Source: Ferruginibacter sp.
Lineage (GTDB): Bacteria > Bacteroidota > Bacteroidia > Chitinophagales > Chitinophagaceae
Assembly (NCBI GenBank): GCA_019638485.1
Contig: JAHBTP010000001.1
Location: forward strand, 1 to 64,000
Length of the DNA stretch: 64,000 nt
Direction: 5' to 3'
The translations under genes and the position numbers were made by a program. The notes beneath the pieces are model-generated. The model did not search any database. It saw only the letters and a program-made list of their open reading frames with translations, and had not been told where the DNA came from. This document shows positions 5,546-14,429 of this stretch, piece by piece. Within the stretch, counting starts at the first letter, position 1. Each line of letters opens with the position of its first letter.

Positions 5546-8278
5546 ATGAAGGACTTTCAGTTCATCACCAATTCGCACCCCTCATTTATCGAAAATATTT
5601 ACCACGATTTTGTACGAGACCCGGAGTCTGTGGATCCCGATATGAGAAAGTTTTTTGAAGGATTCGATTTTGCTGTTTCATACGCAGCAAAACAAAATGG
5701 TATGCCCTCATCGGTCACGGTAGATAATTTGACCAAGGAGTTTAGTGTGTATAAACTTATTCTCGACTATCGAAAAAAAGGACATCTAATTGCCAAAACA
5801 AATCCTATCAGAGAACGAAAAGATAGACATGCTAGGCTTGAGCTTGAAAATTTTGGACTCTCTAATGCCGATGGCAATACTTTATTTGAAGCAGGGAAAT
5901 TTATTGGCATGGGAAAGGCCTCATTAAATGATATCCTTGCTTATCTAAATAAAATCTACGCCGGACATGTAGGTATTGAATTGGCTTATATTAATGATCA
6001 AGCTAAGTATGATTGGATGGTCAATGCAATGGAAAAGACTTTCTATAATCCGGTTTCAATTGATCAAAAAAAACGTATCCTCGAAAAATTGAATGAGGGA
6101 GTGATGTTTGAAAAATTCCTTCATACAAAGTTTATCGGTCAAAAACGATTTTCACTCGAAGGTGGAGAAACAACAATCCCGGCATTAGATGCAATTATTC
6201 AAACAGGAGCTGATAATGGTGTTAAGGAAATTGTTATCGGTATGGCGCATCGTGGCAGATTGAATATTCTTGCCAATATCATGCGAAAAACTTACGAGCA
6301 AATTTTTACTGAGTTTGAAGGCACTGCTGTTCCCGATTCTACTATGGGCTCTGGCGATGTGAAATATCATCAGGGATATAGCAGTAAGGTTACTACACTT
6401 TCAGGTAAAGAAGTTTATTTAAAACTTGCACCAAACCCTTCTCACCTTGAAGCTGTAGGCCCCGTGGTGCTTGGATTTGTTCGTAGTAAAGCGGATTTAT
6501 TGTACAATAGTAATTTTAGCCAAATTCTGCCTATCCTTATCCATGGTGACTCTTCTATTGCCGGCCAAGGAATAGTGTATGAAGCCCTTCAGATGAGTAA
6601 CCTTAAAGGATATCTGACCGGTGGCACCATTCATTTCGTAATTAATAATCAGGTGGGTTTTACTACAGATTATGACGATGCCAGAAGTTCTGATTATTGC
6701 ACTTCATTAGCATCTATTGTTCAAGCTCCTGTATTGCACGTTAATGGTGATGATGCAGAAGCTGTGGTAAAGGCAGCAGAAATAGCTACCCTTTATAGAC
6801 AAGCGTTTAAAAGCGATATTTTTATTGATATGGTTTGCTATCGCCGCCATGGACATAATGAAGGTGATGAACCAAAGTTTACCCAACCCCAGCTTTATAA
6901 AATTATTGATAGCCATCCCAACCCCAGAGAAGTTTATACTCAATTCCTTATTGAAAATGGAGAGCCTGATGCAAAACAACTGGCAAAGGAAATGGAAAGA
7001 AAGTTTTTAGATGACTTACAGGAACGGTTAGACGAAGTTAAACAACAACAACTGCCTTACACCTATCAAGGTCCCGAACTGCAATGGAAAAGCTTACGTA
7101 GGGCTACTATTAATGATTTTGACTCATCTCCTGTTACAGCTATTTCCGAAAAGGAAATACATGCACTCTTTGATCGTATTATGGCCCTGCCAAAAGATTT
7201 TAAACCACTCCGTAAAATTGATAAACTCCTTCAGGATAAGCATAAGCTAATGAACGATGAAGGGAAAATTGATTGGGCTACAGCCGAACTTCTTGCCTAT
7301 GCCAGCCTTTTGGCAGAAGGACATCCGGTTAGAATGAGTGGCCAGGATGTTAAACGCGGAACATTTAGTCACCGACATGCAATTGTAAGAGATGAAAATA
7401 CGAATGAAGAATACAATAGACTAAATGCAGTAACAGATAATCAACAGCAACCATTTAGAATTTATAATTCTCTGTTGAGTGAGTTCGCTGTGTTGGGTTA
7501 CGAATATGGATATGCAATGGCTAGTCCAAATGGTTTAACATTGTGGGAGGCACAGTTTGGTGATTTTGCCAATGGTGCACAAACCATCACTGATCAGTTT
7601 ATTTCTGCTGCTGAAGAAAAATGGCAAAGAATGAATGGACTGGTAATGTTGCTTCCACATGGCTACGAAGGACAAGGCCCTGAACATAGCAGCGCAAGAA
7701 TGGAAAGATTTTTACAACAATGCGCTGAATTGAATATGGTGGTTACCAATATCACTACTGCTGCTAATTTTTTCCACGCCCTTCGCCGGCAATTAACCTG
7801 GCCATTCCGAAAACCTTTAGTAAATCTCTCTCCTAAAGGACACCTGCGTTCTCCGGCTACTTATTGTTTGGTAGAAGATTTTACCCAAGGTGGATTTAAA
7901 GAAGTTTTTGATGATGTAAAAGCTGATGCAGAAAAGGTAACTAAGGTGATGTTGTGTTCAGGTAAAGTTTTTTTCGACCTCGATGAAAAACGCCAGACTG
8001 ATAAAAGAAATGATATAGCCATCATTCGTATGGAACAATTGTATCCTATACCTCAAAAACAATTGGATGCATTGTATGCAAAATATAAAAAGGCTATCTG
8101 GATTTGGGTTCAGGAAGAACCACAGAATATGGGGGCCGCTTCATTTCTTCGTATGAATTTACAAAACATTAATTTCCATATTGTAAGCAGAAGCCCATCC
8201 GCTTCTACTGCCAGTGGATATGCTAAAGTTCATGCTCAGGAACAAGCAGCGCTTTTAGAAAAGGCATTTACCATTTAA
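5546..8278 (+). CDS. sucA: 2-oxoglutarate dehydrogenase E1 component
   Basis: 910 residues, the usual length for SucA/OdhA. It decarboxylates 2-oxoglutarate with thiamine diphosphate and passes the succinyl group to the lipoyl E2 (TCA cycle, cytoplasm). The N-terminal segment (YHDFVRDPESVDPDMRKFF, about 20-38) is the conserved E1o N-terminus. GMAHRGRLNILAN (about 231-243) and HGDSSIAGQGIVYE form part of the ThDP site, and RRHGHNEGDEP follows. The C-terminal transketolase-like part has EAQFGDFANGAQ and PHGYEGQGPEHSSAR. No sucB follows: ffh comes 26 bp downstream, so the E2 gene lies elsewhere. Only a weak -7 box (GATATTTG near 5500) is visible. Confidence 0.96.
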   Translation: MKDFQFITNSHPSFIENIYHDFVRDPESVDPDMRKFFEGFDFAVSYAAKQNGMPSSVTVDNLTKEFSVYKLILDYRKKGHLIAKTNPIRERKDRHARLELENFGLSNADGNTLFEAGKFIGMGKASLNDILAYLNKIYAGHVGIELAYINDQAKYDWMVNAMEKTFYNPVSIDQKKRILEKLNEGVMFEKFLHTKFIGQKRFSLEGGETTIPALDAIIQTGADNGVKEIVIGMAHRGRLNILANIMRKTYEQIFTEFEGTAVPDSTMGSGDVKYHQGYSSKVTTLSGKEVYLKLAPNPSHLEAVGPVVLGFVRSKADLLYNSNFSQILPILIHGDSSIAGQGIVYEALQMSNLKGYLTGGTIHFVINNQVGFTTDYDDARSSDYCTSLASIVQAPVLHVNGDDAEAVVKAAEIATLYRQAFKSDIFIDMVCYRRHGHNEGDEPKFTQPQLYKIIDSHPNPREVYTQFLIENGEPDAKQLAKEMERKFLDDLQERLDEVKQQQLPYTYQGPELQWKSLRRATINDFDSSPVTAISEKEIHALFDRIMALPKDFKPLRKIDKLLQDKHKLMNDEGKIDWATAELLAYASLLAEGHPVRMSGQDVKRGTFSHRHAIVRDENTNEEYNRLNAVTDNQQQPFRIYNSLLSEFAVLGYEYGYAMASPNGLTLWEAQFGDFANGAQTITDQFISAAEEKWQRMNGLVMLLPHGYEGQGPEHSSARMERFLQQCAELNMVVTNITTAANFFHALRRQLTWPFRKPLVNLSPKGHLRSPATYCLVEDFTQGGFKEVFDDVKADAEKVTKVMLCSGKVFFDLDEKRQTDKRNDIAIIRMEQLYPIPQKQLDALYAKYKKAIWIWVQEEPQNMGAASFLRMNLQNINFHIVSRSPSASTASGYAKVHAQEQAALLEKAFTI

Positions 8279-8304
8279 TTATTGGAAAAGAATAAATAAA
8301 AAGT

Positions 8305-9633
8305 ATGTTTCAAAGTTTAAGCGAAAAGCTTGAATCGGCATTTAAAAATCTTAAAGGACAAGCACGTATAACAGATCTTAACGTAGCAAATACTATTAAG
8401 GAAATTCGTCGTGCTTTGGTGGATGCGGATGTTAATTATAAAATAGCCAAAGAACTTACGGATAAAATTAAAGATAAAGCGGTTGGTGAGAAGGTATTGA
8501 CATCTGTAAGCCCCGGACAGCTTATGGTGAAAATTGTAAAAGATGAGCTCACCGAGTTAATGGGAGGAACTGAGAGTGATTTTGATGTAAATGGTAATCC
8601 TGCGCTGGTTCTTATTGCCGGATTACAAGGTAGCGGTAAAACTACTTTTAGCGGTAAATTGGCTAATTATCTAAAAACAAAAAAGGGAAAATCACCCCTG
8701 CTTGTTGCGGGAGATGTTTACAGACCCGCCGCTATTGACCAATTGGAGGTATTAGGTGAACAGATAAATGTGGATGTCTTCAGCAATCGAGATTCAAAAG
8801 ACCCCGTAGAAATTGTACAGGGTGCCCTACAAGAAGCTAAAGCGAAAAATAAAAACGTAGTTATTATAGATACTGCCGGAAGATTAGCTATAGACGAAGT
8901 GATGATGAATGAAGTGACTAAGCTTAAAGAAATGTTTAAGCCGCAGGAGATTTTATTTGTAGTAGATAGCATGACCGGACAGGATGCTGTAAATACCGCC
9001 GCTGCTTTTAATGAACGTCTCGATTTTTCCGGGGTGGTGCTCACCAAATTGGATGGCGATACACGTGGTGGAGCTGCTTTATCAGTAAAATATACGGTTA
9101 ATAAACCCATTAAGTTTACCAGTAATGGTGAAAAAATGGATACCCTGGATGTGTTTTATCCCGAAAGAATGGCTCAGCGCATTCTAGGAATGGGTGACAT
9201 TGTTTCTCTCGTTGAAAAAGCACAAGAACAATATGATGCAGCTGAGGCGGCTAAATTAGAACGAAAGATTAGAAAAAATCAATTTGATTTTGAGGATTTT
9301 AAAACCCAGATTCAGCAAATAAAAAAGATGGGGAACTTAAAAGATCTGATGGGTATGATTCCCGGTGTAGGAAAACAAATTAAAAATCTGGATATCAATG
9401 ATGATTCTTTTAAAGGTATTGAAGCTATGATTAACTCAATGACCCTCGAAGAAAGAAGGAATCCTGATATTATTAATCCGGGCCGAAAGCAACGTATTGC
9501 TAAGGGGAGCGGAAAGGATATAGTAGAACTAAATCAATTTCTAAAGCAATTTGACCAAATGAAGGATATGATGAAAACAATGAATAAAATGCCAATGGGA
9601 AGGATGCCCGGAATGAATTTGCGTAGAAATTAA
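8305..9633 (+). CDS. ffh: Signal recognition particle protein Ffh
   Basis: 442 residues. An N-terminal helical bundle (about 1-90) precedes the SRP GTPase domain with G1 GLQGSGKTT (106-114), G3 DTAGR (189-193) and G4 TKLDGDTRGG (247-256). The C-terminal M domain (about 310-442) is Met-rich (MKDMMKTMNKMPMGRMPGM) and contains GMIPGVGKQ; it binds 4.5S RNA and signal peptides. It targets membrane proteins co-translationally with FtsY. It lies 26 bp after sucA and may be co-transcribed. No 4.5S RNA gene was recognised in the window. Confidence 0.97.
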   Translation: MFQSLSEKLESAFKNLKGQARITDLNVANTIKEIRRALVDADVNYKIAKELTDKIKDKAVGEKVLTSVSPGQLMVKIVKDELTELMGGTESDFDVNGNPALVLIAGLQGSGKTTFSGKLANYLKTKKGKSPLLVAGDVYRPAAIDQLEVLGEQINVDVFSNRDSKDPVEIVQGALQEAKAKNKNVVIIDTAGRLAIDEVMMNEVTKLKEMFKPQEILFVVDSMTGQDAVNTAAAFNERLDFSGVVLTKLDGDTRGGAALSVKYTVNKPIKFTSNGEKMDTLDVFYPERMAQRILGMGDIVSLVEKAQEQYDAAEAAKLERKIRKNQFDFEDFKTQIQQIKKMGNLKDLMGMIPGVGKQIKNLDINDDSFKGIEAMINSMTLEERRNPDIINPGRKQRIAKGSGKDIVELNQFLKQFDQMKDMMKTMNKMPMGRMPGMNLRRN

Positions 9634-9837
9634 TTTGCTTATTTTATTCCTGTCTCTTAAAATACTATTTCTCTTATATTATTTGAATTGTAACATACCT
9701 TTTCTTTTATAACTCTTTGATTCTCACTGGGAATTTTACAAAATAACTAAATCGGCAATTCCTATTTCTGATCTGTTAGTTTTTCTCCTGTAAACAGCAA
9801 ATAAATCAATTAAATATTTTGCTTTAGGGTATAATTA
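9634..9837. other. Intergenic region, nothing recognised
   Basis: About 200 bp of AT-rich sequence between ffh and the rpsP promoter. No hairpin with a T run, RNA gene or coding stretch was recognised. Confidence 0.5.
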
Positions 9838-9869
9838 TTTGGAAATCATTAAATCTGGGCTTACCTTCG
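9838..9869 (+). promoter_or_regulatory. rpsP promoter
   Basis: TTTG (9838-9841), 20 bp, TACCTTCG (9862-9869, one mismatch to TAnnTTTG). Spacing fits the Bacteroidota consensus, and a leader of about 55 nt results. Confidence 0.65.
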
Positions 9870-9930
9870 TTCTCCTTTTATAAGAAGGAATCAAACCCTA
9901 TTATTCACAACCAAGAAAATTTCTATTTTT

Positions 9931-10413
9931 ATGGCTGTTAAAATGCGATTGCAACGGCATGGATCTAAGAAAAGGCCGTTCTACTTCATCGTAATTGCTG
10001 ACGCACGCAGTCCGCGTGACGGAAAGTTTATCCAAAAACTCGGAACCTACAACCCGCTTACAGTGCCGGCTACCATTCAGGTGGATAGGCAAAAGGCTTT
10101 GGATTGGTTGCAGAAAGGTGCTCAACCCACCGATACTGTTCGCCGTATCCTTTCGTTTAAAGGGGTATTGTACCTTAAGCACCTGCTACGAGGTGTGGGC
10201 TTGGGGCTTTTTGATGAGGCTACCGCTATGGAGAAATTCACCAAATGGAGCAATGAACATGAATCTACCGTTTCTCGCCGTCAAAGTGAACATAAAAAGA
10301 AACGTACAGAACGCCGTAATGCACCTGTAGTTAAGAAAGTGGAGAAAAAAGAGGAAACAGCTGAAGCTGCAACCGAAGCTCCTTCTACAGAAGAGCCTAA
10401 AACCGAAGAATAA
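9931..10413 (+). CDS. rpsP: 30S ribosomal protein S16 with long C-terminal tail
   Basis: 160 residues. The bS16 core lies in the first 80 ([31 protein letters not shown]...KLGTYNP...[16 protein letters not shown]). The rest is an extension: a basic linker ([11 protein letters not shown], about 121-131) and an acidic Glu/Ala/Thr tail to the end. Such tails are typical of Bacteroidota S16; E. coli S16 has only 82 residues. It binds 16S rRNA in the 30S body. A terminator separates it from rimM, although rpsP-rimM neighbourhood is conserved in bacteria. Confidence 0.97.
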   Translation: MAVKMRLQRHGSKKRPFYFIVIADARSPRDGKFIQKLGTYNPLTVPATIQVDRQKALDWLQKGAQPTDTVRRILSFKGVLYLKHLLRGVGLGLFDEATAMEKFTKWSNEHESTVSRRQSEHKKKRTERRNAPVVKKVEKKEETAEAATEAPSTEEPKTEE

Positions 10414-10440
10414 TTCTTTTGTTTACCAAAATGTTTTTTG

Positions 10441-10466
10441 AGTCTTGCACATGCAAGACTTTTTTA
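10441..10466 (+). terminator. rpsP terminator
   Basis: Perfect stem AGTCTTGCA - CA - TGCAAGACT (10441-10460) followed by TTTTTA, 27 bp after the rpsP stop. Confidence 0.85.
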
Positions 10467-10499
10467 TTGGTATTTTATTGTACACCAATCCTATTTTTG
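10467..10499 (+). promoter_or_regulatory. rimM promoter, predicts a leaderless mRNA
   Basis: TTG (10467-10469), 22 bp, TATTTTTG (10492-10499). The box ends only 4 nt before ATG 10504. As transcription in this phylum normally starts a few bases after the -7 box, the transcript should begin at or next to the start codon. This supports ATG 10504 over a start further upstream. Confidence 0.6.
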
Positions 10500-10503
10500 T
10501 TTT

Positions 10504-11019
10504 ATGAAACAATATGTAAGTATTGGGAAAATGGTAGCTTCCTATGGTATAAATGGTCACATGATATTAAGCCATAACCTCGGGAAAAAGACATCACTTA
10601 AAGGACTTGAGGTTTTGTTTATTGAAGAGAGTAAAGAAAATTATATGCCCTATTTTGTTGAGTCTGTAAAAGCTCATGGCAATACAGAGGTGCTGATTAA
10701 AATTGAAGGTATTGATTCAAAAGAAGCAGCTAAAAAATTATACCCTAAAAAAGTATGGTTCTCTGAAGAACAATTTAGAAAGTATGCAGCTAAATCAAGC
10801 CCGGTTAATTTGTTAGGGTTTGAATTAATTAGTTCAAAAACTTCAATAGGAAAAATTGAAGAAGTGATTGAACAACCTCATCAACTGCTTTGCGTGGTAA
10901 TTATAAATAATAAAGAAGTATTAATTCCCATTCACGACGATAATCTATTGCAAATTGACCAAAAACTTAAAAAAGTATTTGTATCTCTTCCGGATGGTTT
11001 GTTAGAAGTGTATCAGTAA
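10504..11019 (+). CDS. rimM: Ribosome maturation factor RimM
   Basis: 171 residues from ATG 10504. The N-terminal RimM barrel (about 1-85) has YVSIGKMVASYGINGHMILSH and an IEGIDSKEAAKKL segment. The C-terminal PRC-barrel (about 90-171) has LLGFELIS...IGKIEEVIE and VLIPIHDDNLLQID. It binds S19 and assists 30S head assembly. The reading frame stays open upstream to 10438, but that part overlaps the terminator and promoter, so the internal ATG is the likely start. It follows rpsP, its usual neighbour. Confidence 0.92.
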   Translation: MKQYVSIGKMVASYGINGHMILSHNLGKKTSLKGLEVLFIEESKENYMPYFVESVKAHGNTEVLIKIEGIDSKEAAKKLYPKKVWFSEEQFRKYAAKSSPVNLLGFELISSKTSIGKIEEVIEQPHQLLCVVIINNKEVLIPIHDDNLLQIDQKLKKVFVSLPDGLLEVYQ

Positions 11020-11025
11020 TTTTTC

Positions 11026-11751
11026 TTAACTCTTTAGTTCCCATTTTTTTATTTGGTTCATAAGTGCGGCAAATGATTTAGGAATAGGAGCTTCCAGTTG
11101 TAATAGGTTGCCTTTTTTGTCAATAAAGGAAAGTTGAAATGCATGCAATGCTAATCTGTTTAACAATGGCTGTTCCTCCTCTTCAAGTTTAGAGCGCTTA
11201 TACTGTTGCTTAATTGAGGATAGCATTATGGGCTGAGCATTTCCATAAACTGAATCACACGCAATGGGGAAGCCTGCATCACTTGCATGTATTCTTATTT
11301 GATGTGTTCTTCCCGTAAATAACTCAAATCGAACTAAGGAAAAGGAATGATGCGCTTCAATGGTTTCATATCCGGTATGAGCCTCTTTTCCCTTGCGATG
11401 AATAATCATCCTTCCTTTTTTTACCGGATGCTCCATAATGCTTCCTGCTAAATCCCCCGATAGTGGGTGAGGGCATCCATTAACTACAGCTAAATAGTAT
11501 TTTTTTATTTCCCTTTTTTCAAAAATTCCGGAATAATATCTATGCGCATCAGCATTACGAGCAAATAATATAATACCGCTGGTATCTTTATCAATTCGAT
11601 GTATAGTATAAATTTCCGGATAGTGATGTTGTAATCTTTCCTTTAGCGATTGGTTGTTTTCCCTGTCAGTAATAGTAAGCATTCCTGAGGGTTTGTTTAT
11701 CGCAATGAGATCACTGTCTTCGTATATGAGGTCAAAGGATAGTTTTGCCAA
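11026..11751 (-). CDS. RluA-family pseudouridine synthase
   Basis: 241 residues. The catalytic motif is HRIDKDTSGIILFARN (about 51-66), with the Asp that attacks uridine; FTGRTHQIRIHASDAGFPIACDSVYG (about 145-170) is the second RluA-family signature. There is no S4 domain. It converts specific uridines in rRNA or tRNA to pseudouridine; which position cannot be read from the sequence. It overlaps the end of the upstream RluB-like gene by 20 bp, so the two synthases are co-transcribed and coupled. Confidence 0.9.
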   Translation of the reverse strand: MAKLSFDLIYEDSDLIAINKPSGMLTITDRENNQSLKERLQHHYPEIYTIHRIDKDTSGIILFARNADAHRYYSGIFEKREIKKYYLAVVNGCPHPLSGDLAGSIMEHPVKKGRMIIHRKGKEAHTGYETIEAHHSFSLVRFELFTGRTHQIRIHASDAGFPIACDSVYGNAQPIMLSSIKQQYKRSKLEEEEQPLLNRLALHAFQLSFIDKKGNLLQLEAPIPKSFAALMNQIKKWELKS

Positions 11752-12721
11752 TTTGCTTATTCGATTTTTTTAAAAATTTTAAAGCCCTTACTTCTCGCTC
11801 GCTCAGGTAACGCCATTTTCCCCTATCTACGTTCTTTTTAGTAAGTCCGGCGTACATTACTCTATCCAATCCTTTCACATCATATCCAAGATGCTCAAAG
11901 ATTCGACGAACAATTCTGTTACGTCCGCTGTGAAGCTCAATACCAATAACGGCTTTGTCTTTTACATCAGCATAGGCCAAGGCATCTACATTAACCTTCC
12001 CATCTTCAAGAACCAGCCCGCTAAGTATTTTTTCAAAATCTGCCTTGGTGAGTGGTTTGTCTAATTTTACTTCATAAATTTTTCTTACCTCATAACTGGG
12101 ATGAGATAATTGCTGAGTTAAATCTCCATCATTGGTAAATAGAAGCACGCCAGATGTGTTTCTATCCAGCCTCCCGATTGGATAAATACGTTGTGAGGTA
12201 GCTGAGGCTATTAATTGTAAAACCGTTTTTCTGCCTTGAGGGTCATCGGTGGTGGTAAGATAATCTTTTGGCTTGTTAAGTAAAATATACACAAGATCTT
12301 TTGTGACAAAAATTTTATGATTGTTATATTTAACCTCATCTTCAGGTTGTACTTTAAAACCCGGTTCTGTTATAACCTTTCCATTTACCTTAACAGTCCC
12401 TTTCTCTATTAAATCAATAGCATCTCTTCTTGAACAAATACCACAGTGAGCAAGATATTTGTTTAATGGCATGGTGGTTGGCTTTGCCTGAGATGGAATA
12501 GATGAAGGGGCACTTCCCTTTTTATCATTTGACTTATTCTTACCTGTGGGAAGCGGCTTAGAGGATGAGCTTACTCTCTTTTCGGTTAACTCCGCTTGTT
12601 TCTTTTTTTCAAAAAACGCTGCTTTCTCTTTTTTAATTTGTCGCTTTTCCTGCTTAAAGGATTCCTTAATCTGACTGTTCTTCTTCTTGTTAATGAACTT
12701 TTTAAAAGGCAATTGACTCAT
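11732..12721 (-). CDS. rluB: RsuA/RluB-family pseudouridine synthase with S4 domain
   Basis: 329 residues from ATG 12721. A Lys/Glu/Ser-rich disordered N-terminal region covers about 1-85, then an S4 RNA-binding domain (PLNKYLAHCGICSRRDAIDLIEKGTVKVNG, about 85-115), then the catalytic domain with IGRLDRNTSGVLLFTNDG (catalytic Asp, about 180-197), and ELHSGRNRIVRRIFEHLGYDV near the C-terminus. These are RluB/RluE/RsuA-type features; RluB (large-subunit rRNA helix 89) is the best guess. The frame is open to a TTG at 12760, but that lies within the promoter box, favouring ATG 12721. Confidence 0.85.
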   Translation of the reverse strand: MSQLPFKKFINKKKNSQIKESFKQEKRQIKKEKAAFFEKKKQAELTEKRVSSSSKPLPTGKNKSNDKKGSAPSSIPSQAKPTTMPLNKYLAHCGICSRRDAIDLIEKGTVKVNGKVITEPGFKVQPEDEVKYNNHKIFVTKDLVYILLNKPKDYLTTTDDPQGRKTVLQLIASATSQRIYPIGRLDRNTSGVLLFTNDGDLTQQLSHPSYEVRKIYEVKLDKPLTKADFEKILSGLVLEDGKVNVDALAYADVKDKAVIGIELHSGRNRIVRRIFEHLGYDVKGLDRVMYAGLTKKNVDRGKWRYLSEREVRALKFLKKSNKQIGKTIL

Positions 12722-12757
12722 GCTGGATGTATTACTGTTTTTCAACAGGGTTGAACT

Positions 12758-12765
12758 CAAAGATA
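12758..12765 (-). promoter_or_regulatory. -7 box for the rluB operon
   Basis: TATCTTTG on the minus strand, perfect TAnnTTTG, 36 bp before ATG 12721. It overlaps the alternative TTG start and thereby argues against that start. Confidence 0.6.
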
Positions 12766-12773
12766 AGTGTAAA

Positions 12774-12804
12774 ATAAAAAAAAGGTGCAGAATCCTGCAC
12801 CTTT
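12774..12804 (-). terminator. Terminator of the Spy-like gene
   Basis: Minus-strand stem AAAGGTGCAG - GATT - CTGCACCTTT followed by a long T run (A-rich 12771-12783 on plus). It lies about 37 bp after the stop of the gene at 12842. Confidence 0.85.
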
Positions 12805-12841
12805 GATTTCAGACGGTATTAAAGTTATTATTCTATGAAGA

Positions 12842-13267
12842 TTATTTGTTCTCTACAGCTCTTGACCTCTTCATTCTATTCATCTTTTCCTTATGATTAC
12901 CTCTATCTCCTTTATTTCCAAATTTTCCTTCATGGTTTTCACGCATCTCTTTCATCTTTTTTTGCTGTTCCGGCGTTAGAATCTTATTCATTTCATCCCT
13001 CTTTTCTTTCTGTAGGTCTTTACGCTTAGACATCCTTTCTTCTTTGGTAAGTTTTTCAGCATTTAAATCCTGCATTTTAGTTTTAAACTTTTCCTGAATT
13101 GCCTTCATATCTGTTTTTTGCTTTTCAGTTAAATTAAGTTGGTCTTGCATTTTCTGCATGTGCTCCTGTTTTGCAGGTTGAGTGGATGCACTTTCTTCCT
13201 TTTTTTGTGCTGATACAGAAACAGTAAGGAAAGTGGCAATAAGTGACAAGGTCATTAACTTTTTCAT
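12842..13267 (-). CDS. Secreted Spy/CpxP-like helical protein
   Basis: 141 residues with a clear signal peptide (MKKLMTLSLIATFLTVSVSAQ, cut after about residue 21). The mature part is highly charged, with heptad-like helices rich in Lys, Glu, Met and Gln. LNLTEKQKTDMKAIQEKF (about 44-61) and ILTPEQQKKMKEMRE (about 95-109) resemble the LTxxQ motifs of the periplasmic chaperones Spy and CpxP. The tail is basic (KEKMNRMKRSR). Envelope stress chaperone activity is inferred from this pattern only. Monocistronic, with its own terminator. Confidence 0.7.
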   Translation of the reverse strand: MKKLMTLSLIATFLTVSVSAQKKEESASTQPAKQEHMQKMQDQLNLTEKQKTDMKAIQEKFKTKMQDLNAEKLTKEERMSKRKDLQKEKRDEMNKILTPEQQKKMKEMRENHEGKFGNKGDRGNHKEKMNRMKRSRAVENK

Positions 13268-13346
13268 TTGGAGTAATTTTTTATAATAGATATAAAAACT
13301 TCTTAGTAGTTTAATCCAAGGTTGTTAATCAAATGCAAAAGCCATG

Positions 13347-14384
13347 CTAAGATTTGTTGGCTAATTGCCCACAGGCTGCATCTATATCTTTCCCGCGGCT
13401 ACGTCTTAATCTCACATTTACCCGGTGGTTAGCCAGATATTGAGTAAACATATTGGTTGTTTCCTCTTCGGGTTTAATGAAGGGGACTCCGGCAACAGGG
13501 TTGTATTCAATAACGTTAATTAAGTGGGTTGGAATTTGCCGGTATAGCGTTACTAACCTTTGCGCATCTTCGATACTATCATTTATGTTTTTAAAAAGAA
13601 TGTATTCAAGGGTGATATCGTTCTTTGTCTTTTGATAAAAATAATTAAGCGCCTCAACTAATTGACTGAGGTTATTGGTATCATTAATCGGCATCAGCTC
13701 ACTTCGTTTTTTATCATCTGCAGCATGAAGGGATAGGGCTAAATTGAATCTTACTCCATCATCTCCCAATTGCTTTATCATTTTAGCTATGCCTGAAGTG
13801 GATACCGTTATTCGCTTTGGGCTCATCCCCCAACTTTCTGTAGAAGTTATTCGTTCTATAGACTTTAGCACATGTTTGTAATTCAACAAAGGCTCCCCCA
13901 TTCCCATATACACAATGTTTGATAATGGCTTATCATAGGCCAGTAAGCATTGCTCATTTAAAATAGCAACCTGGTCATAAATCTCTTCAAATGACAAATT
14001 CCGAATTCGTTCCATTTGTCCGGTTGCACAAAACTTGCAGGCTAAACTGCAGCCTATTTGAGAAGAGACACAAGCTGTAAATCTCTTTTCAGTTGGGATG
14101 AGCACACCCTCCATCAAATGTCCATCGTATGTTTTAAAGCGGGTTTTCAGGGTGCCATCTAAGCTATGTTGGGTGATGTCAGTAGTAATTACGTTAAAGC
14201 TGAATACATCCATTAGCTTTTCTCTTAGTTCAAGGGAGAGGTTAGTCATCTCAGAAAAGCTGCGTACATTCTTCTTCCATAACCATTCATATACCTGTAT
14301 TGCCCTGAATTTCTTTTCTTCAATGCTTTCAAAATATGTTTTTAACTCAGGCAGATTAAATTCCCGGATATTCTTTTTCGTCAT
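13347..14384 (-). CDS. rlmN: 23S rRNA (adenine2503-C2)/tRNA methyltransferase RlmN
   Basis: 345 residues from ATG 14384. A radical-SAM enzyme with the CxxxCxxC cluster in GCSLACKFCATGQ (about 106-118), the NIVYMGMGEPLLNY SAM-binding strand, and the conserved late Cys in DIDAACGQL that carries the methyl/methylene intermediate. It methylates A2503 in 23S rRNA and A37 in some tRNAs, which affects decoding fidelity. The frame extends 11 codons further upstream, but the perfect -7 box at 14389-14396 lies within that extension, so MTKKNIREF is the likely N-terminus and the mRNA is probably leaderless. Confidence 0.93.
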   Translation of the reverse strand: MTKKNIREFNLPELKTYFESIEEKKFRAIQVYEWLWKKNVRSFSEMTNLSLELREKLMDVFSFNVITTDITQHSLDGTLKTRFKTYDGHLMEGVLIPTEKRFTACVSSQIGCSLACKFCATGQMERIRNLSFEEIYDQVAILNEQCLLAYDKPLSNIVYMGMGEPLLNYKHVLKSIERITSTESWGMSPKRITVSTSGIAKMIKQLGDDGVRFNLALSLHAADDKKRSELMPINDTNNLSQLVEALNYFYQKTKNDITLEYILFKNINDSIEDAQRLVTLYRQIPTHLINVIEYNPVAGVPFIKPEEETTNMFTQYLANHRVNVRLRRSRGKDIDAACGQLANKS

Positions 14385-14388
14385 AATG

Positions 14389-14396
14389 CAAAGATA
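14389..14396 (-). promoter_or_regulatory. rlmN -7 box, 4 nt from ATG
   Basis: TATCTTTG on the minus strand (14396-14389), then CATT, then ATG 14384. Transcription should start at or next to the start codon. Confidence 0.6.
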
Positions 14397-14429
14397 ATTT
14401 ACCTCTTCTGCTGCCAAAGAAGAATTTAG